Part shown: positions 35,577 to 44,984 of the stretch, piece after piece
Layout of the letters: every line of letters begins with the position of its first letter
How positions within the stretch are numbered: position 1 is the stretch's first letter
Assembly: GCF_016909185.1 (NCBI RefSeq)
Contig: NZ_JAFBFH010000009.1
Coordinates: 80,839 to 144,838 of the forward strand
Source: Siminovitchia thermophila
Lineage (GTDB): Bacteria; Bacillota; Bacilli; Bacillales; Bacillaceae_C
Length of the DNA: 64,000 nucleotides
Direction: 5' to 3'
Position numbers and translations under genes: made by a program
The notes under the pieces: generated by a model
Seen by the model: the letters and a program-made list of their open reading frames with translations, nothing else
What the model was told of the DNA's origin: nothing
Databases searched by the model: none

Positions 35577-36201
35577 CGATCCTTCCCCCCGTTGTCTTTC
35601 TGGTTCTGTTTTTTTCCCGCATTAACTGGCAGTACGACCTCCGCTTCAATTGGTAAAGTGAAGAGCATCTCCCAGCATGGCTCGAGTGCTTCACAAATAA
35701 AACACACGTTGATTGAAGTTTCTCCTTATCCAGCATTAACTGGCAGTACGACTTCCACTTCAATTGGTAAAGTGAGGAGCATCTCCCAGCATAGCTCGAG
35801 TGGTTTCACAAATAAAACACACGTTGATTGAAGTTTCGCCTTATCCAGCATTAACTGGCAACAAGCCCCCTCACTTCAAGAATTCCCGGTAAAGCAAGAT
35901 TGGAAATGGGAGGAGCTATCGCCAGTAAAAGTCGACAGGACAGGAAAAAACTTCGACAGTGACACATCTCACCCAGTAAAAGTGTCCAATTATTCAAGAA
36001 GTCGACAAAGGCCTTGCGACGTACAGGTCCAGGATGTAGCGTACAAGTAAAGCGGACGTCGCTGCTTACACTTGCCAATAGCGGCTTTCGATTTTATTTC
36101 TATCAATGGGAAAATGCGGCTGGCGCCGTACCGTGTGGTACTGCCTGGCCTGTATTCCCCCACATCCTGGGGTGGGCCTCCCAGCTGATTGCTGTTTCAC
36201 C
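35577..36201. other. Spacer with long tandem repeat between mutM and polA
   Basis: 625 nt; in B. subtilis the polA-mutM gap is short. It holds the 114-bp tandem repeat and a further 350 nt without a gene. That part shows scattered similarity to the spacer at 39.06-39.25 kb (see findings). Confidence 0.55.
35620..35861 (+). repeat. 114/115-bp direct tandem repeat, two full copies plus a partial
   Basis: Copies begin at 35620, 35734 and 35849, each with CATTAACTGGCA. The first two copies are about 92% alike by eye (differences such as GACCTCCG vs GACTTCCA and CATGGCTCGAG vs CATAGCTCGAG). The third breaks off after about 13 nt. No coding role is evident. Confidence 0.93.
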
Positions 36202-38835
36202 TTATTTAGCATCGTACCATGTCGGTCCGTACGCATAGTCCACTTTCAGCGGAACTTTCAGCTCCAGCGCGTTTTCCATGACGCTTGGTACAAGTACCTT
36301 TAATTTTTCTATCTCATCTTTAGGCACTTCAAAGATTAACTCATCATGCACTTGGAGCAGGAGGCGCGCTTGAAGCCCGGTTTCTTCCAGTTTTTCCGCC
36401 ATCTCGACCATCGCTTTCTTAATGATATCGGCCGCACTCCCTTGAATGGGGGTGTTCATGGCGGTTCGTTCGCCAAAACTTCTCACATTAAAATTTCTGC
36501 TCATAATTTCAGGTATATATCTTCTCCGGTGCAAAAGAGTGGATACATAGCCCTTTTGCTTTGCTTCCAACACGATGTCTTCCATATAATTTTTCACACC
36601 CGGAAAACTTTGCAAATAGCGCTCAATAAATTTTCCGGCCTCTTTTCTTGTAATTCCCAAGTTTTGCGATAAACCGTAATCGCTGATTCCGTATATGATT
36701 CCAAAGTTTACTGCTTTTGCCTGCCGCCTCATATTAGGGGTGACTTCCTCTTTGCTGACATGGAACACATCCATCGCAGTTTTTGTATGAATGTCCATAT
36801 CTTGGCGAAAGGCCTCGATTAAATTTTCATCCTCCGCAATATGGGCGAGGACACGCAATTCAATTTGCGAATAATCCGCTGCAAAAATCACCCAGTCTTT
36901 CTGGGACGGGATGAATGCCTGGCGAATTTTCCGCCCTTCCTCAAGCCGGATCGGAATGTTTTGCAAATTGGGATCTGTAGAGCTGAGTCTTCCTGTTTGT
37001 GTTAAAGCTTGGTTAAATCGGGTGTGTACTTTGTCGGTGTCTTTTTGTACCACTTTAAGCAAACCTTCAATATAAGTTGATTGCAGCTTTCCAAGCTGGC
37101 GGTAGTTTAAAATTTCCTGGATGATTTCATGTGAAGGTGCCAGCTTCTCCAAAACATCCGCAGCTGTGGAATAGCCTGTTTTTGTTTTTTTAATGACTGG
37201 AAGTCCAAGCTTTTCAAAGAGGATGACCCCGAGCTGCTTCGGTGAATTAATGTTAAATTCCTGTCCGGCCAAATGATGAATTTTGGCTTCTATATCAGTA
37301 AGCCGCTCCGCCATTTCGCCACGCATTTTTTTCAGCCGTCCGACATCCACTTTTACACCTGTGTATTCCATTTTCGCCAAGACAAGTGACAGCGGAAGCT
37401 CCAGCTCGTAAAACAATTTTAACTGTTCGTTTTCTTTTAATTCATCGAGACATGTTTTGTATAAAGCATGAATCCCAAGCGCTTTTCTTGCCAAATGTTC
37501 GCCGAGCGCTTCTTTTTCTGCTACTTTTCTCTTGACCCCTTTGCCGTAAACAACTTCATCTGTTTCCACATCCGTGAAGCCGTGGCGTTTGGCTACTCCC
37601 GCAAAATCAGTTGTTGATTCGGAAGGGTTCAGCAAATAAGACGCCAGCAGCAGATCAAATTCGATGCCTTTTAATTCAATGCCGCGCCTTTTTAACGCTA
37701 CAATGGAGCGCTTTGCATCATAAACCAACTTTTTCTGTGTATCATCTTCAGCCCATTTTTTAAAGGACGCTGATTGCAAGGCGATATCTGCCGGTAAAAA
37801 CACCGGTCCGTTTTCATCCGCCAGCCCGAACCCGACAATTTCACCTGTATAATAATTTTCTTCGAGTACTTCCAGGTAAAAAGCCATTTGATTTGAGAAA
37901 AGATCCTCATTGATCGTTTCCACAGTTGTAAATTCGACTTGTTTTAATTCTGTACTTTCTTCAGGCGAATCTCCACCTTCTATTTTGTCCAACAGAGAAT
38001 TAAATTCCAGTTCTTGAAACACTGCTTTCAAGTCGGCTGGATCGTAACCTTTGTATTCTATCTCATCCATTGAAATATCTACTGGAGCCGCGGTTTCAAT
38101 CGTAGCAAGCTTTTTACTCAGTATGGCCAGATCTTTATGCTCCGTTAAACGCTCCTTCAGTTTGGGGCCGCTCACCTGGTCTATCGAGTCGAGCAAGGCT
38201 TCCAATGTCCCGAATTCTTTTAACAGTTTTATGGCCGTCTTTTCTCCAACTCCAGGAACACCAGGGATATTATCAGATTGGTCTCCCATTAATCCTTTCA
38301 TATCAATGATTTGTCCAGGAGTGAGCCCGTACTTTTCCATCACGTGCTCGGGTGTGTAGTTCTCTATATCCGTCATACCTTTTCGCGTAATCCCGACTGT
38401 GACATGATCCGTGCTGAGTTGCGTCAAATCTTTGTCACCCGAAATAACCTTAACCTCATATCCATCTTTCTCCGCTTCGACAGCCAGCGTACCGATAATA
38501 TCGTCCGCTTCATAATTTTCCAATTCGTACTGTTTAATACCATAAGCATTCAACAGTTCACGTAAAAACGGCAACTGCTCGGACAATTCGGGTGGCGTTT
38601 TTTGCCGTCCTCCCTTGTACTCTTGAAATGTTTTGTGCCGAAAAGTCGTCTTTCCCGCGTCAAATGCGACGAGGATGTGTGTTGGTTGTTCCTCTTCAAG
38701 GACTTTCATCAGCATGGTGGTAAAACCGTATACCGCATTCGTATATACGCCTTTGTTATTGTTCAACAGCGGCAACGCAAAAAAAGCGCGATAGGCGACA
38801 CTATTTCCGTCGATCAGCATTAATTTTTTCTTCAA
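36202..38835 (-). CDS. polA: DNA polymerase I
   Basis: 877 residues from the TTG at 38835, 7 nt after GGGAGG. N-terminal 5'-3' exonuclease domain (about 1-290) with the acidic metal site (YEADDIIGTLA). A 3'-5' exonuclease-like domain (about 300-470) lacks the catalytic acidic residues, as in other Bacillus PolA. The polymerase domain has motif A (DYSQIELRVLAHI), motif B (RRQAKAVNFGIIYG) and motif C (VHDELIFE). It works in Okazaki fragment maturation and repair. Confidence 0.97.
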   Translation of the reverse strand: MKKKLMLIDGNSVAYRAFFALPLLNNNKGVYTNAVYGFTTMLMKVLEEEQPTHILVAFDAGKTTFRHKTFQEYKGGRQKTPPELSEQLPFLRELLNAYGIKQYELENYEADDIIGTLAVEAEKDGYEVKVISGDKDLTQLSTDHVTVGITRKGMTDIENYTPEHVMEKYGLTPGQIIDMKGLMGDQSDNIPGVPGVGEKTAIKLLKEFGTLEALLDSIDQVSGPKLKERLTEHKDLAILSKKLATIETAAPVDISMDEIEYKGYDPADLKAVFQELEFNSLLDKIEGGDSPEESTELKQVEFTTVETINEDLFSNQMAFYLEVLEENYYTGEIVGFGLADENGPVFLPADIALQSASFKKWAEDDTQKKLVYDAKRSIVALKRRGIELKGIEFDLLLASYLLNPSESTTDFAGVAKRHGFTDVETDEVVYGKGVKRKVAEKEALGEHLARKALGIHALYKTCLDELKENEQLKLFYELELPLSLVLAKMEYTGVKVDVGRLKKMRGEMAERLTDIEAKIHHLAGQEFNINSPKQLGVILFEKLGLPVIKKTKTGYSTAADVLEKLAPSHEIIQEILNYRQLGKLQSTYIEGLLKVVQKDTDKVHTRFNQALTQTGRLSSTDPNLQNIPIRLEEGRKIRQAFIPSQKDWVIFAADYSQIELRVLAHIAEDENLIEAFRQDMDIHTKTAMDVFHVSKEEVTPNMRRQAKAVNFGIIYGISDYGLSQNLGITRKEAGKFIERYLQSFPGVKNYMEDIVLEAKQKGYVSTLLHRRRYIPEIMSRNFNVRSFGERTAMNTPIQGSAADIIKKAMVEMAEKLEETGLQARLLLQVHDELIFEVPKDEIEKLKVLVPSVMENALELKVPLKVDYAYGPTWYDAK

Positions 38836-39313
38836 AACAAACCCTCCCAATGTTCCAGCTCGTCCAACATATCAATATATTTATTCTAGCACGTGGAATG
38901 GTGAAAGTGAAAAATTCGTTTCGGAAGATGATAAAGAGAGGAGAAATACTAAATGAATGTGGCTGTAAAAGAAAGTTTCTTTTATGAAGAAAAGCCGCCG
39001 GTCCAAAAGTCCGACGGCCACCTTTATCCCGCTTTATCTCGCAGCAATACTCTTAACCCTAAAGTAAGTCGAAAAAGGCTATCCGCCAGTAAAATCGGTT
39101 CGTTCAGGCCGACAGGACAAGAAAAGAGCGGCGACACATCACAAGAAGAAATATCCTTCTTTTTCATGGGGCTGGCGCAACATACAGGATGTGCGAGCGC
39201 AAGCGGAACCGCATCACAACAGCGTCGTAAGTTTTTTTGAGGACGTCGCTTGTCTGAACTTTCCAACGTGACGGTCGGATTCTGCTTCACCAGAAGATAA
39301 AGACCGTGCTATT
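38836..39313. other. Spacer between hflC and polA
   Basis: About 480 nt. It contains the hflC-side terminator hairpin (38989-39018). A stretch at 39080-39250 resembles the one upstream of mutM/polA. The 95-codon forward frame at 38953 has no ribosome site supporting it beyond its first part and no family. Confidence 0.5.
38989..39018 (-). terminator. Terminator-like hairpin downstream of hflK-hflC
   Basis: Reverse strand GCCGTCGG / CCGGCGGC stem followed by TTTTCTTC. Confidence 0.55.
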
Positions 39314-40246
39314 TTATTGTGTGTAGCCCATCAACAGGCGTGCATATGGGGAATCAGCCGGAAGAACGATCACAGTATCTTCTCCGATCGTTTTCTTGTA
39401 AGATTCAAGAGTACGGTATAGTTGATAAAACTCCCGGTCCTTTGAAAAAGCCTCATTATACATTTTAGCAGCTTCTCCTTCCCCTTCGGAGCGGATTACT
39501 TCCGCGTCTGCCTGGGCTTTGGAGAGCATTTCACGAACTTTCCGATCCGTTTCCGCGGTAATTCGGTTCTTTTCCGCGTCACCCTTTGATAAATATTCCT
39601 GGGCTGTGGACTCTCGCTCGGAAATCATTCTCGTATAGACGGAATTCTCGTTTTCATTTGGCAAGTCCGTACGCTTCATGCGGACGTCTGTTACAACGAC
39701 TCCATATTCATCATTGGCGAGAAGTTCATTTACCTTTTCTGTTACTCGGTCATTCAGACTACCCCGTGACGATTTCTCGTCATTTATGATTTCATCATAA
39801 TTCAGTTGGCCCAATTCGGTTCGGATGACAGAGTAAATAAACTCTTCCATTCTTGATTCCGCGTTCTCTACCGTTCTCGCGTTTGTAATCATTTTTTTAG
39901 GAGAAACGATTTTCCAGAGGGCATAGTTGTCAATGATCATCCGTTTTTTATCTTTCGTATTAATTTCTGCACTGGAAACATCATATGTCATTTGGTATTT
40001 CGGCAAAGTGGAGACACTTTGGATAAATGGCACTTTCATGGAAAGCCCCGGCTCTGTCTTGATTCTTACTACCTCACCAAACTGTCGGACAACTTTATAT
40101 TCGCCTTCTCTGACGATAAACAAGCTTGAAAGAAGTAGTACAAGCAATAAAATAATGATAAGAATAAAGATACCTATTTTCGTATATTTGCGCCATTGAA
40201 TATCCACAGGCTTGCGCTCATTAAAATCGACCACTTTTTTGTCCAA
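39314..40246 (-). CDS. hflC: HflC, SPFH-domain modulator of FtsH protease
   Basis: 310 residues from a TTG at 40246. It lies 2 nt after the hflK stop, with GGGAG inside the end of hflK. One N-terminal membrane helix (about 27-48) is followed by a band-7/SPFH domain (REGEYKVVRQFGEVVRIKTE) and a long coiled coil with the HflC-type motif (MISERESTAQEYLSKGDAEK). With HflK it forms a cage around FtsH at the membrane. The bacillus neighbourhood used as reference has phoP-phoR here instead. Confidence 0.9.
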   Translation of the reverse strand: MDKKVVDFNERKPVDIQWRKYTKIGIFILIIILLLVLLLSSLFIVREGEYKVVRQFGEVVRIKTEPGLSMKVPFIQSVSTLPKYQMTYDVSSAEINTKDKKRMIIDNYALWKIVSPKKMITNARTVENAESRMEEFIYSVIRTELGQLNYDEIINDEKSSRGSLNDRVTEKVNELLANDEYGVVVTDVRMKRTDLPNENENSVYTRMISERESTAQEYLSKGDAEKNRITAETDRKVREMLSKAQADAEVIRSEGEGEAAKMYNEAFSKDREFYQLYRTLESYKKTIGEDTVIVLPADSPYARLLMGYTQ

Positions 40247-40248
40247 TA

Positions 40249-41211
40249 TTATTCATCTCCCTTCGATTCATCGGATTTTTTCGGCTGTTGTTCTTTTTCC
40301 AATGGCCGAATCGGGAAATATTTCATTGTACTGCCATCGTCGTTCATAATATATATTTCGGCACCGGGCAACACCTGCTCGAGTGTTTCAATTGTAAGCC
40401 GCTCCCTCGTTACTTCCGGGCTGGATTTATATTGTTCATATAATTTATTAAAAACAGCTACATCCCCGCGGGCTGTTTCCAAACGGGCCGCTTTCTCCCC
40501 TTCAGCCTTATGCATAATGGCTGCTCTTTCACCTTCCGCCTCATTCAATCGCTGATTTTCATATTTTTTTGCTTCATTCATTTTCGTATTCATCGTTTCC
40601 CGGGCATCGGTCACGGCTGTAAAAGCACTGCGTACTTCTTTATTGGGCAATTCCACATCTTTTAATTTGACCGCCAAAATGGAAATCCCAATATCATATT
40701 TATCCATCAGGGAGGTTAGTAATTCCCGGACGCTTCCTTCAATTTCCGCTTTTCCGGAAGTTAGAGCATCGTCTATTTTTGAACTGCCGATAGTGCTCCT
40801 TAAAGAAGCGGATGTCGCATCGTATAAAACTTCTTTCGGGTTTTCGGAATGGAATAAGTATTTTTTCGGATCCGTAATTTTCCATTGTACAACAAGATCG
40901 GCATAGACGATGTTTTCATCACCTGTAATCATTTTTGTTTCATCCGAGAACTTTTCCTTTTTGCCGTTCTCTTCTTTATAACCAAACTCAAGGCTCATCG
41001 TTTCGCGGGCCAGCTTTTCTACGTTCTGTATCGGCCAAGGCAGCTTAAAATGGAGTCCAGGCTCTGTGACCGTATCTTCTGCTTTTCCAAATGTCAGTAT
41101 AACAGCCTGGTCCGACTCTCCTAACGTGTACCAAGATGTAAACAAGGAGACAGTCAGAACGATCCCTGCTACAGCCATGCCGATGACAGAATATATCCTC
41201 TTTAAACTCAT
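40249..41211 (-). CDS. hflK: HflK, SPFH-domain modulator of FtsH protease
   Basis: 320 residues. One membrane helix (about 7-28), SPFH domain (ESDQAVILTFGKAEDTVTEP and VQWKITDPKKYLF), and a long coiled coil (MNEAKKYENQRLNEAEGERA). A charged tail of Lys/Asp/Glu follows. It is the partner of HflC. The GGAGGT site abuts the ATG, so the actual start could be an alternative one a few codons away. It is first in a two-gene operon. In Proteobacteria these proteins modulate FtsH; their role in Bacillaceae is less studied. Confidence 0.9.
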   Translation of the reverse strand: MSLKRIYSVIGMAVAGIVLTVSLFTSWYTLGESDQAVILTFGKAEDTVTEPGLHFKLPWPIQNVEKLARETMSLEFGYKEENGKKEKFSDETKMITGDENIVYADLVVQWKITDPKKYLFHSENPKEVLYDATSASLRSTIGSSKIDDALTSGKAEIEGSVRELLTSLMDKYDIGISILAVKLKDVELPNKEVRSAFTAVTDARETMNTKMNEAKKYENQRLNEAEGERAAIMHKAEGEKAARLETARGDVAVFNKLYEQYKSSPEVTRERLTIETLEQVLPGAEIYIMNDDGSTMKYFPIRPLEKEQQPKKSDESKGDE

Positions 41212-41958
41212 ACCTCCACGTTCCTTTCTTATATTCTCTTATATTGTATTACGGAAGTATGGGAAAAAAGTTTCGGTGAATTGATTGACCTTCAAAATGA
41301 GGAAAGCACAAGTTAAAACAAGGACTGGCAGAGAACCAAAATGACATATCCTAGAAAACTGCCAATTTGCTGGCTCATGTACAATTCCTGTAGAAAAACG
41401 GATCTTGGAAATTTGCATCGTTTCCTCAAATAAAAACAGTGCCGTCAATAAAACCTTGTTGATTAAAGCTTGGGCCATTCGTCTCTGGCGCCTAAACCGC
41501 TATGTTTTGGAAAGCGTGTCCTTTTTCTTAGATTGGATGTTACGAACCCTCTTGTTCTCCGCCTATGAGACCTATTGAACACCTATCCGGCGAGAAGGCT
41601 CAATCGCCGATGGTCTTTACACTCGCACTCACTGGAGGCCCCTACTCTTACGGCGATGGCCTTAACGATTTCGCCACGAACTTGGACGCTCTGCTCTTAC
41701 GGCGATGGCCTTAACGATTCGCACACACTTGGACCCCATCCATATGGCGATGTCCTTGTCGATTCGCACGCACTTGGACATCCTGTCCACACGGCGATAT
41801 TCTTACCGATCGGGACGCACTTGGACGACCCATCCATACGCCGAAACTGGATATACCCTTTTCGGAAAGCATTTTGACCTATTTTTGTTCACAAAAAATA
41901 AAACAGACCGTTGGGCCTGTCTGAATAGGTATCATTTGCCTGTTTCCATATGAATTCA
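41212..41958. other. Spacer with tandem repeats between hflK and the MaoC-like gene
   Basis: About 750 nt. The region 41590-41850 holds degenerate tandem repeats. A reverse 79-codon frame (41239-41478) has no ribosome site and no family. No remnant of phoP or phoR was recognised. Confidence 0.5.
41590..41850 (+). repeat. Degenerate tandem repeats, about 47-bp unit
   Basis: About five units anchored by GGCGATGGCC/GGCGATG (41652, 41701, 41746, 41793) and by GCACTTGGAC (ends near 41687, 41734, 41779, 41826). Spacings of 45-49 bp. Confidence 0.8.
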
Positions 41959-42408
41959 TCAGCTTTCATTTCCATGGGGCGGGGCTACAAGAATCGCAGC
42001 CTTAATAACGGTTTGTTCATTTTCGTCCGTTCCTTTGACTTTTACTGTCACTGTATGGGCCTCGCGGTCAACATGTGCGACTTCAAATAAAAATTCAACC
42101 GTTGCATAATGATAAACTGGTTTGACAAATTCAATTTCTTGCTTAAGAACATGGGATCCCGGACCGGGTAAAAATTTCGTAATAGCAGAGGTAATAATCC
42201 CCGTCAGCATAACGGAAGGAACGATGGGTTTCTTATATGGCGTTTGGGAAGCATAGTCTTGCTGGATATAGAGAGGATTGGCATCATTCGTTAGACCTAG
42301 AAACAACAGTAGATCCTTATCTTCGATTTTTTCAGTCAGTTTTAATTTTTCACCTTCTGTTAATTCTCCAATCTGTCTCCCGAGCTTTCTTTTTTTCCCA
42401 AGTAACAA
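41959..42408 (-). CDS. MaoC-like (R)-specific enoyl-CoA hydratase domain protein
   Basis: About 149 residues from a TTG at 42408, 6 nt after GGAGGTG. Single hot-dog domain of the MaoC family: the segment LGLTNDANPLYIQQDYA (about 40-56) contains the D-x-N-P-L-Y hydratase motif, although the usual catalytic His at the end of the motif is a Tyr here. Later VKPVYHYATVEFLFEVAHVD matches the family core. Likely acts on acyl-CoA or acyl-ACP; the physiological role is unknown. Lies between mdh and hflK. Confidence 0.78.
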   Translation of the reverse strand: MLLGKKRKLGRQIGELTEGEKLKLTEKIEDKDLLLFLGLTNDANPLYIQQDYASQTPYKKPIVPSVMLTGIITSAITKFLPGPGSHVLKQEIEFVKPVYHYATVEFLFEVAHVDREAHTVTVKVKGTDENEQTVIKAAILVAPPHGNES

Positions 42409-42487
42409 TAAGAACACCTCCGTGTTTATAAGCGCTTACAACTCTCTTTTGAACATCATATCATGTCTTTTTTAAAAAACAAAGACT

Positions 42488-42525
42488 AAAAAATAATCCC
42501 CCGAATGAAAAGGTTCATTCGAGGG
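42488..42525 (-). terminator. Terminator of the citZ-icd-mdh operon
   Basis: Reverse strand stem CCCTCGAATGAA / TTCATTCGGGG followed by an AT-rich tail with TTTTTT. Confidence 0.8.
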
Positions 42526-42550
42526 TAACAGGGCTTTTTAGTTGAGCATT

Positions 42551-43489
42551 CTACTCAAGAACGTTCATAACTTCGCGAACGGAATTGGCAGATTTGTTTA
42601 ATGCAGCTTTTTCTTCCTCAGTCAGATCAAGTTCAATCACTTGCTCAATGCCATTTTTGCCGAGAATCGTAGGAACGCCGAGATATATGCCTTCAAACCC
42701 AAACTCCCCCTCAAGATACGCGATCGCTGGCAGAACTCTGCGTTGATCTTTGATAATGGCTTCAATCATTTCAACGAGAGAGGCAGCCGGGGCATAGTAG
42801 GCACTTCCGTTACCCAGCAAGTTTACAATTTCACCGCCGCCTTTTCTTGTGCGTTCGACAATGGCATCGAGCCGATCTTTCGGGATCAGCTTTTCAAGCG
42901 GAATACCGCCGGCATAGGAATATCGGACGAGCGGCACCATGTCATCGCCGTGTCCACCGAGAACAAAGCCGGTAATATCTTTTACGGATATATTTAGTTC
43001 TTGGGAAACAAATGTACGGAAACGCGCGGTATCAAGGACACCTGATTGTCCAATGACTCGCTCTTTCGGGAAACCGGATTCTTTGTAAACTGTGTACGTC
43101 ATGGCGTCTACCGGATTCGTTAGAACGATGATGATACAGTTTGGTGAATACTTAACAATTTCCCGAGTAACGCTTCTCATGATCTTTTGGTTTGTTTGGA
43201 CAAGATCGTCGCGGCTCATGCCTGGCTTGCGGGCGACTCCAGCCGTAATGACGACAACATCGGAATCTTTCGTGTCTTCATAGTTGGCAGTCCCGGTGAT
43301 GTTGGCATCAAAACCTTGTACAGGACCCGCTTCCAACATATCCAGCGCTTTTCCTTTCGTCGGGTTTTCCATTTGTGGAATGTCGACGAGTACAACATCT
43401 CCAAGTTCTTTCTGCGCCGTTAAAAATGCAGTGGTAGCTCCCGTAAATCCTCCACCGATTACCGAGATTTTTTTCCGTTTCATTGACAT
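42551..43489 (-). CDS. mdh: Malate dehydrogenase
   Basis: 312 residues, LDH-like MDH. The dinucleotide-binding start [15 protein letters not shown] is followed by DIPQMENP. The active-site loop region is [14 protein letters not shown] with the MDH-type arginine pair. The proton-relay aspartate is in LDTARFRTF, and the catalytic histidine in [10 protein letters not shown] (about 178). It oxidises malate to oxaloacetate in the TCA cycle. It is third in citZ-icd-mdh. AGAAGGGA precedes the ATG. Confidence 0.97.
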   Translation of the reverse strand: MSMKRKKISVIGGGFTGATTAFLTAQKELGDVVLVDIPQMENPTKGKALDMLEAGPVQGFDANITGTANYEDTKDSDVVVITAGVARKPGMSRDDLVQTNQKIMRSVTREIVKYSPNCIIIVLTNPVDAMTYTVYKESGFPKERVIGQSGVLDTARFRTFVSQELNISVKDITGFVLGGHGDDMVPLVRYSYAGGIPLEKLIPKDRLDAIVERTRKGGGEIVNLLGNGSAYYAPAASLVEMIEAIIKDQRRVLPAIAYLEGEFGFEGIYLGVPTILGKNGIEQVIELDLTEEEKAALNKSANSVREVMNVLE

Positions 43490-43516
43490 GGAAGTTCCCT
43501 TCTTTCTTTAATTTTC

Positions 43517-43555
43517 CACACTTTTAGGCCGTTCTTTGAACAGCCTAAAAGTGTG
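43517..43555 (-). repeat. Perfect 13-bp inverted repeat between icd and mdh
   Basis: CACACTTTTAGGC / GCCTAAAAGTGTG with a 13-nt loop. No T tract follows in the operon direction, so it is more likely an mRNA stability or processing hairpin than a terminator. Confidence 0.85.
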
Positions 43556-43607
43556 TAGCTCTATAGCCCCAATAGCCCTAATATTTTTGCATTCGAATCA
43601 GGAAAGA

Positions 43608-44879
43608 TTAATCCATGTTTTCAATCAATGCATTTCCAAACTCGGAGGTTTTTACTTCTGTCGCTCCATCCATGAGACGGGCGAAGTCGTATGTAACGAC
43701 TTTGGATTCGATTGTTTTTTCCATTGATTTGGTAATCAATTGGGCTGCTTCTCCCCAGCCGAGGTGCTCAAGCATCAGCACTCCGGACAAAATGACGGAA
43801 GATGGATTCACTTTATCAAGGCCCGCATATTTTGGTGCTGTGCCATGAGTGGCTTCAAAAATGGCATGGCCTGTTTCATAGTTGATGTTGGCTCCAGGAG
43901 CAATTCCGATTCCGCCTACTTGAGCAGCGAGAGCATCAGAGATATAGTCACCGTTCAAGTTCATCGTGGCAACCACGTCAAATTCTCTTGGACGGGTAAG
44001 GATTTGCTGCAAGAAGATATCGGCAATCGCGTCTTTAACGATAATTTTTCCAGCCGCTTCCGCATCAGCCTGTGCTTTATTCGCAGCGTCCGCTCCTTGC
44101 TCTTCTTTTATTTTGTCATATTGATCCCATGTAAATACTTTATCGCCGAATTCTTTTTCAGCCAGTTCGTAGCCCCAGTTTTTGAAGGCCCCTTCTGTAA
44201 ATTTCATGATGTTTCCTTTATGTACGAGAGTGACAGATTTGCGTCCTTCTTTAAGGGCATAGTTGATCGCCGCCCGGACAAGTCTTTCTGTCCCTTCCTG
44301 GGAAACAGGCTTGATTCCGATGCCTGATGTTTCAGGGAAACGGATTTTATTGACGCCCATTTCATTTTGCAGGAAATCTACCACTTTTTTAACTTCTTCT
44401 GTACCGGCTTGGTATTCGATTCCGGCATAAATGTCTTCCGTATTTTCACGGAAAATAACCATATCTGTATCTTCGGGACGTTTTACCGGAGAAGGTACTC
44501 CTTCAAAGTATCTTACCGGACGAAGACATACAAACAGATCCAGTTCTTGGCGAAGCGCAACGTTCAAAGAGCGAAAGCCGCCTCCGATTGGCGTAGTGAG
44601 CGGACCTTTAATAGCGATTAGATATTCGCGGATCGTTTCCAATGTTTCCTCAGGAAGCCATTCGCCGAATTTGTTAAAAGCTTTTTCCCCTGCGTATACT
44701 TCTTTCCATTCAATTTTACGTTTCCCGGCATAAGCTTTTTCTACAGCGGCATCCAGAACACGTTGAGCGGCCGCCCAAATATCAGGACCGGTTCCATCCC
44801 CTTCGATAAAAGGAATAACTGGGTTGTCCGGCGTATTTAATACCCCATTGGTTACTGTGATTTTTTCACCTTGTGTCAA
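43608..44879 (-). CDS. icd: Isocitrate dehydrogenase, NADP-dependent
   Basis: 423 residues, the usual length. Start TTG at 44879 behind GGAGGG. The substrate-binding serine region is [20 protein letters not shown], with R-S-L-N-x-x-L-R visible. Metal-binding aspartates lie in [19 protein letters not shown], and the NADP-site region in [16 protein letters not shown]. It converts isocitrate to 2-oxoglutarate. Middle gene of citZ-icd-mdh. Confidence 0.97.
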   Translation of the reverse strand: MTQGEKITVTNGVLNTPDNPVIPFIEGDGTGPDIWAAAQRVLDAAVEKAYAGKRKIEWKEVYAGEKAFNKFGEWLPEETLETIREYLIAIKGPLTTPIGGGFRSLNVALRQELDLFVCLRPVRYFEGVPSPVKRPEDTDMVIFRENTEDIYAGIEYQAGTEEVKKVVDFLQNEMGVNKIRFPETSGIGIKPVSQEGTERLVRAAINYALKEGRKSVTLVHKGNIMKFTEGAFKNWGYELAEKEFGDKVFTWDQYDKIKEEQGADAANKAQADAEAAGKIIVKDAIADIFLQQILTRPREFDVVATMNLNGDYISDALAAQVGGIGIAPGANINYETGHAIFEATHGTAPKYAGLDKVNPSSVILSGVLMLEHLGWGEAAQLITKSMEKTIESKVVTYDFARLMDGATEVKTSEFGNALIENMD

Positions 44880-44903
44880 TTTTATCCCTCCAAGTTCAAT
44901 ATC

Positions 44904-44939
44904 AAAGGTTAGAAAGCGATGGTGATGCTTCTAACCTTT
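44904..44939 (-). repeat. Inverted repeat between citZ and icd
   Basis: AAAGGTTAGAA / TTCTAACCTTT, 11-bp stem with a 14-nt loop. No terminator T tract in the operon direction. Similar in kind to the icd-mdh hairpin. Confidence 0.8.
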
Positions 44940-44984
44940 TCCCCGTTCTATCATATCAAAAGATCTTGTAAAAATCTAAGCAGA

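Noticed and set aside
38953..39240. 95-codon forward frame between hflC and polA
   Set aside because: Reads through a terminator hairpin and repeat-like DNA; product is unlike any family.
43740..44327. 195-codon frame antisense to icd
   Set aside because: Shadow of a conserved gene; no start signal or recognisable domain.
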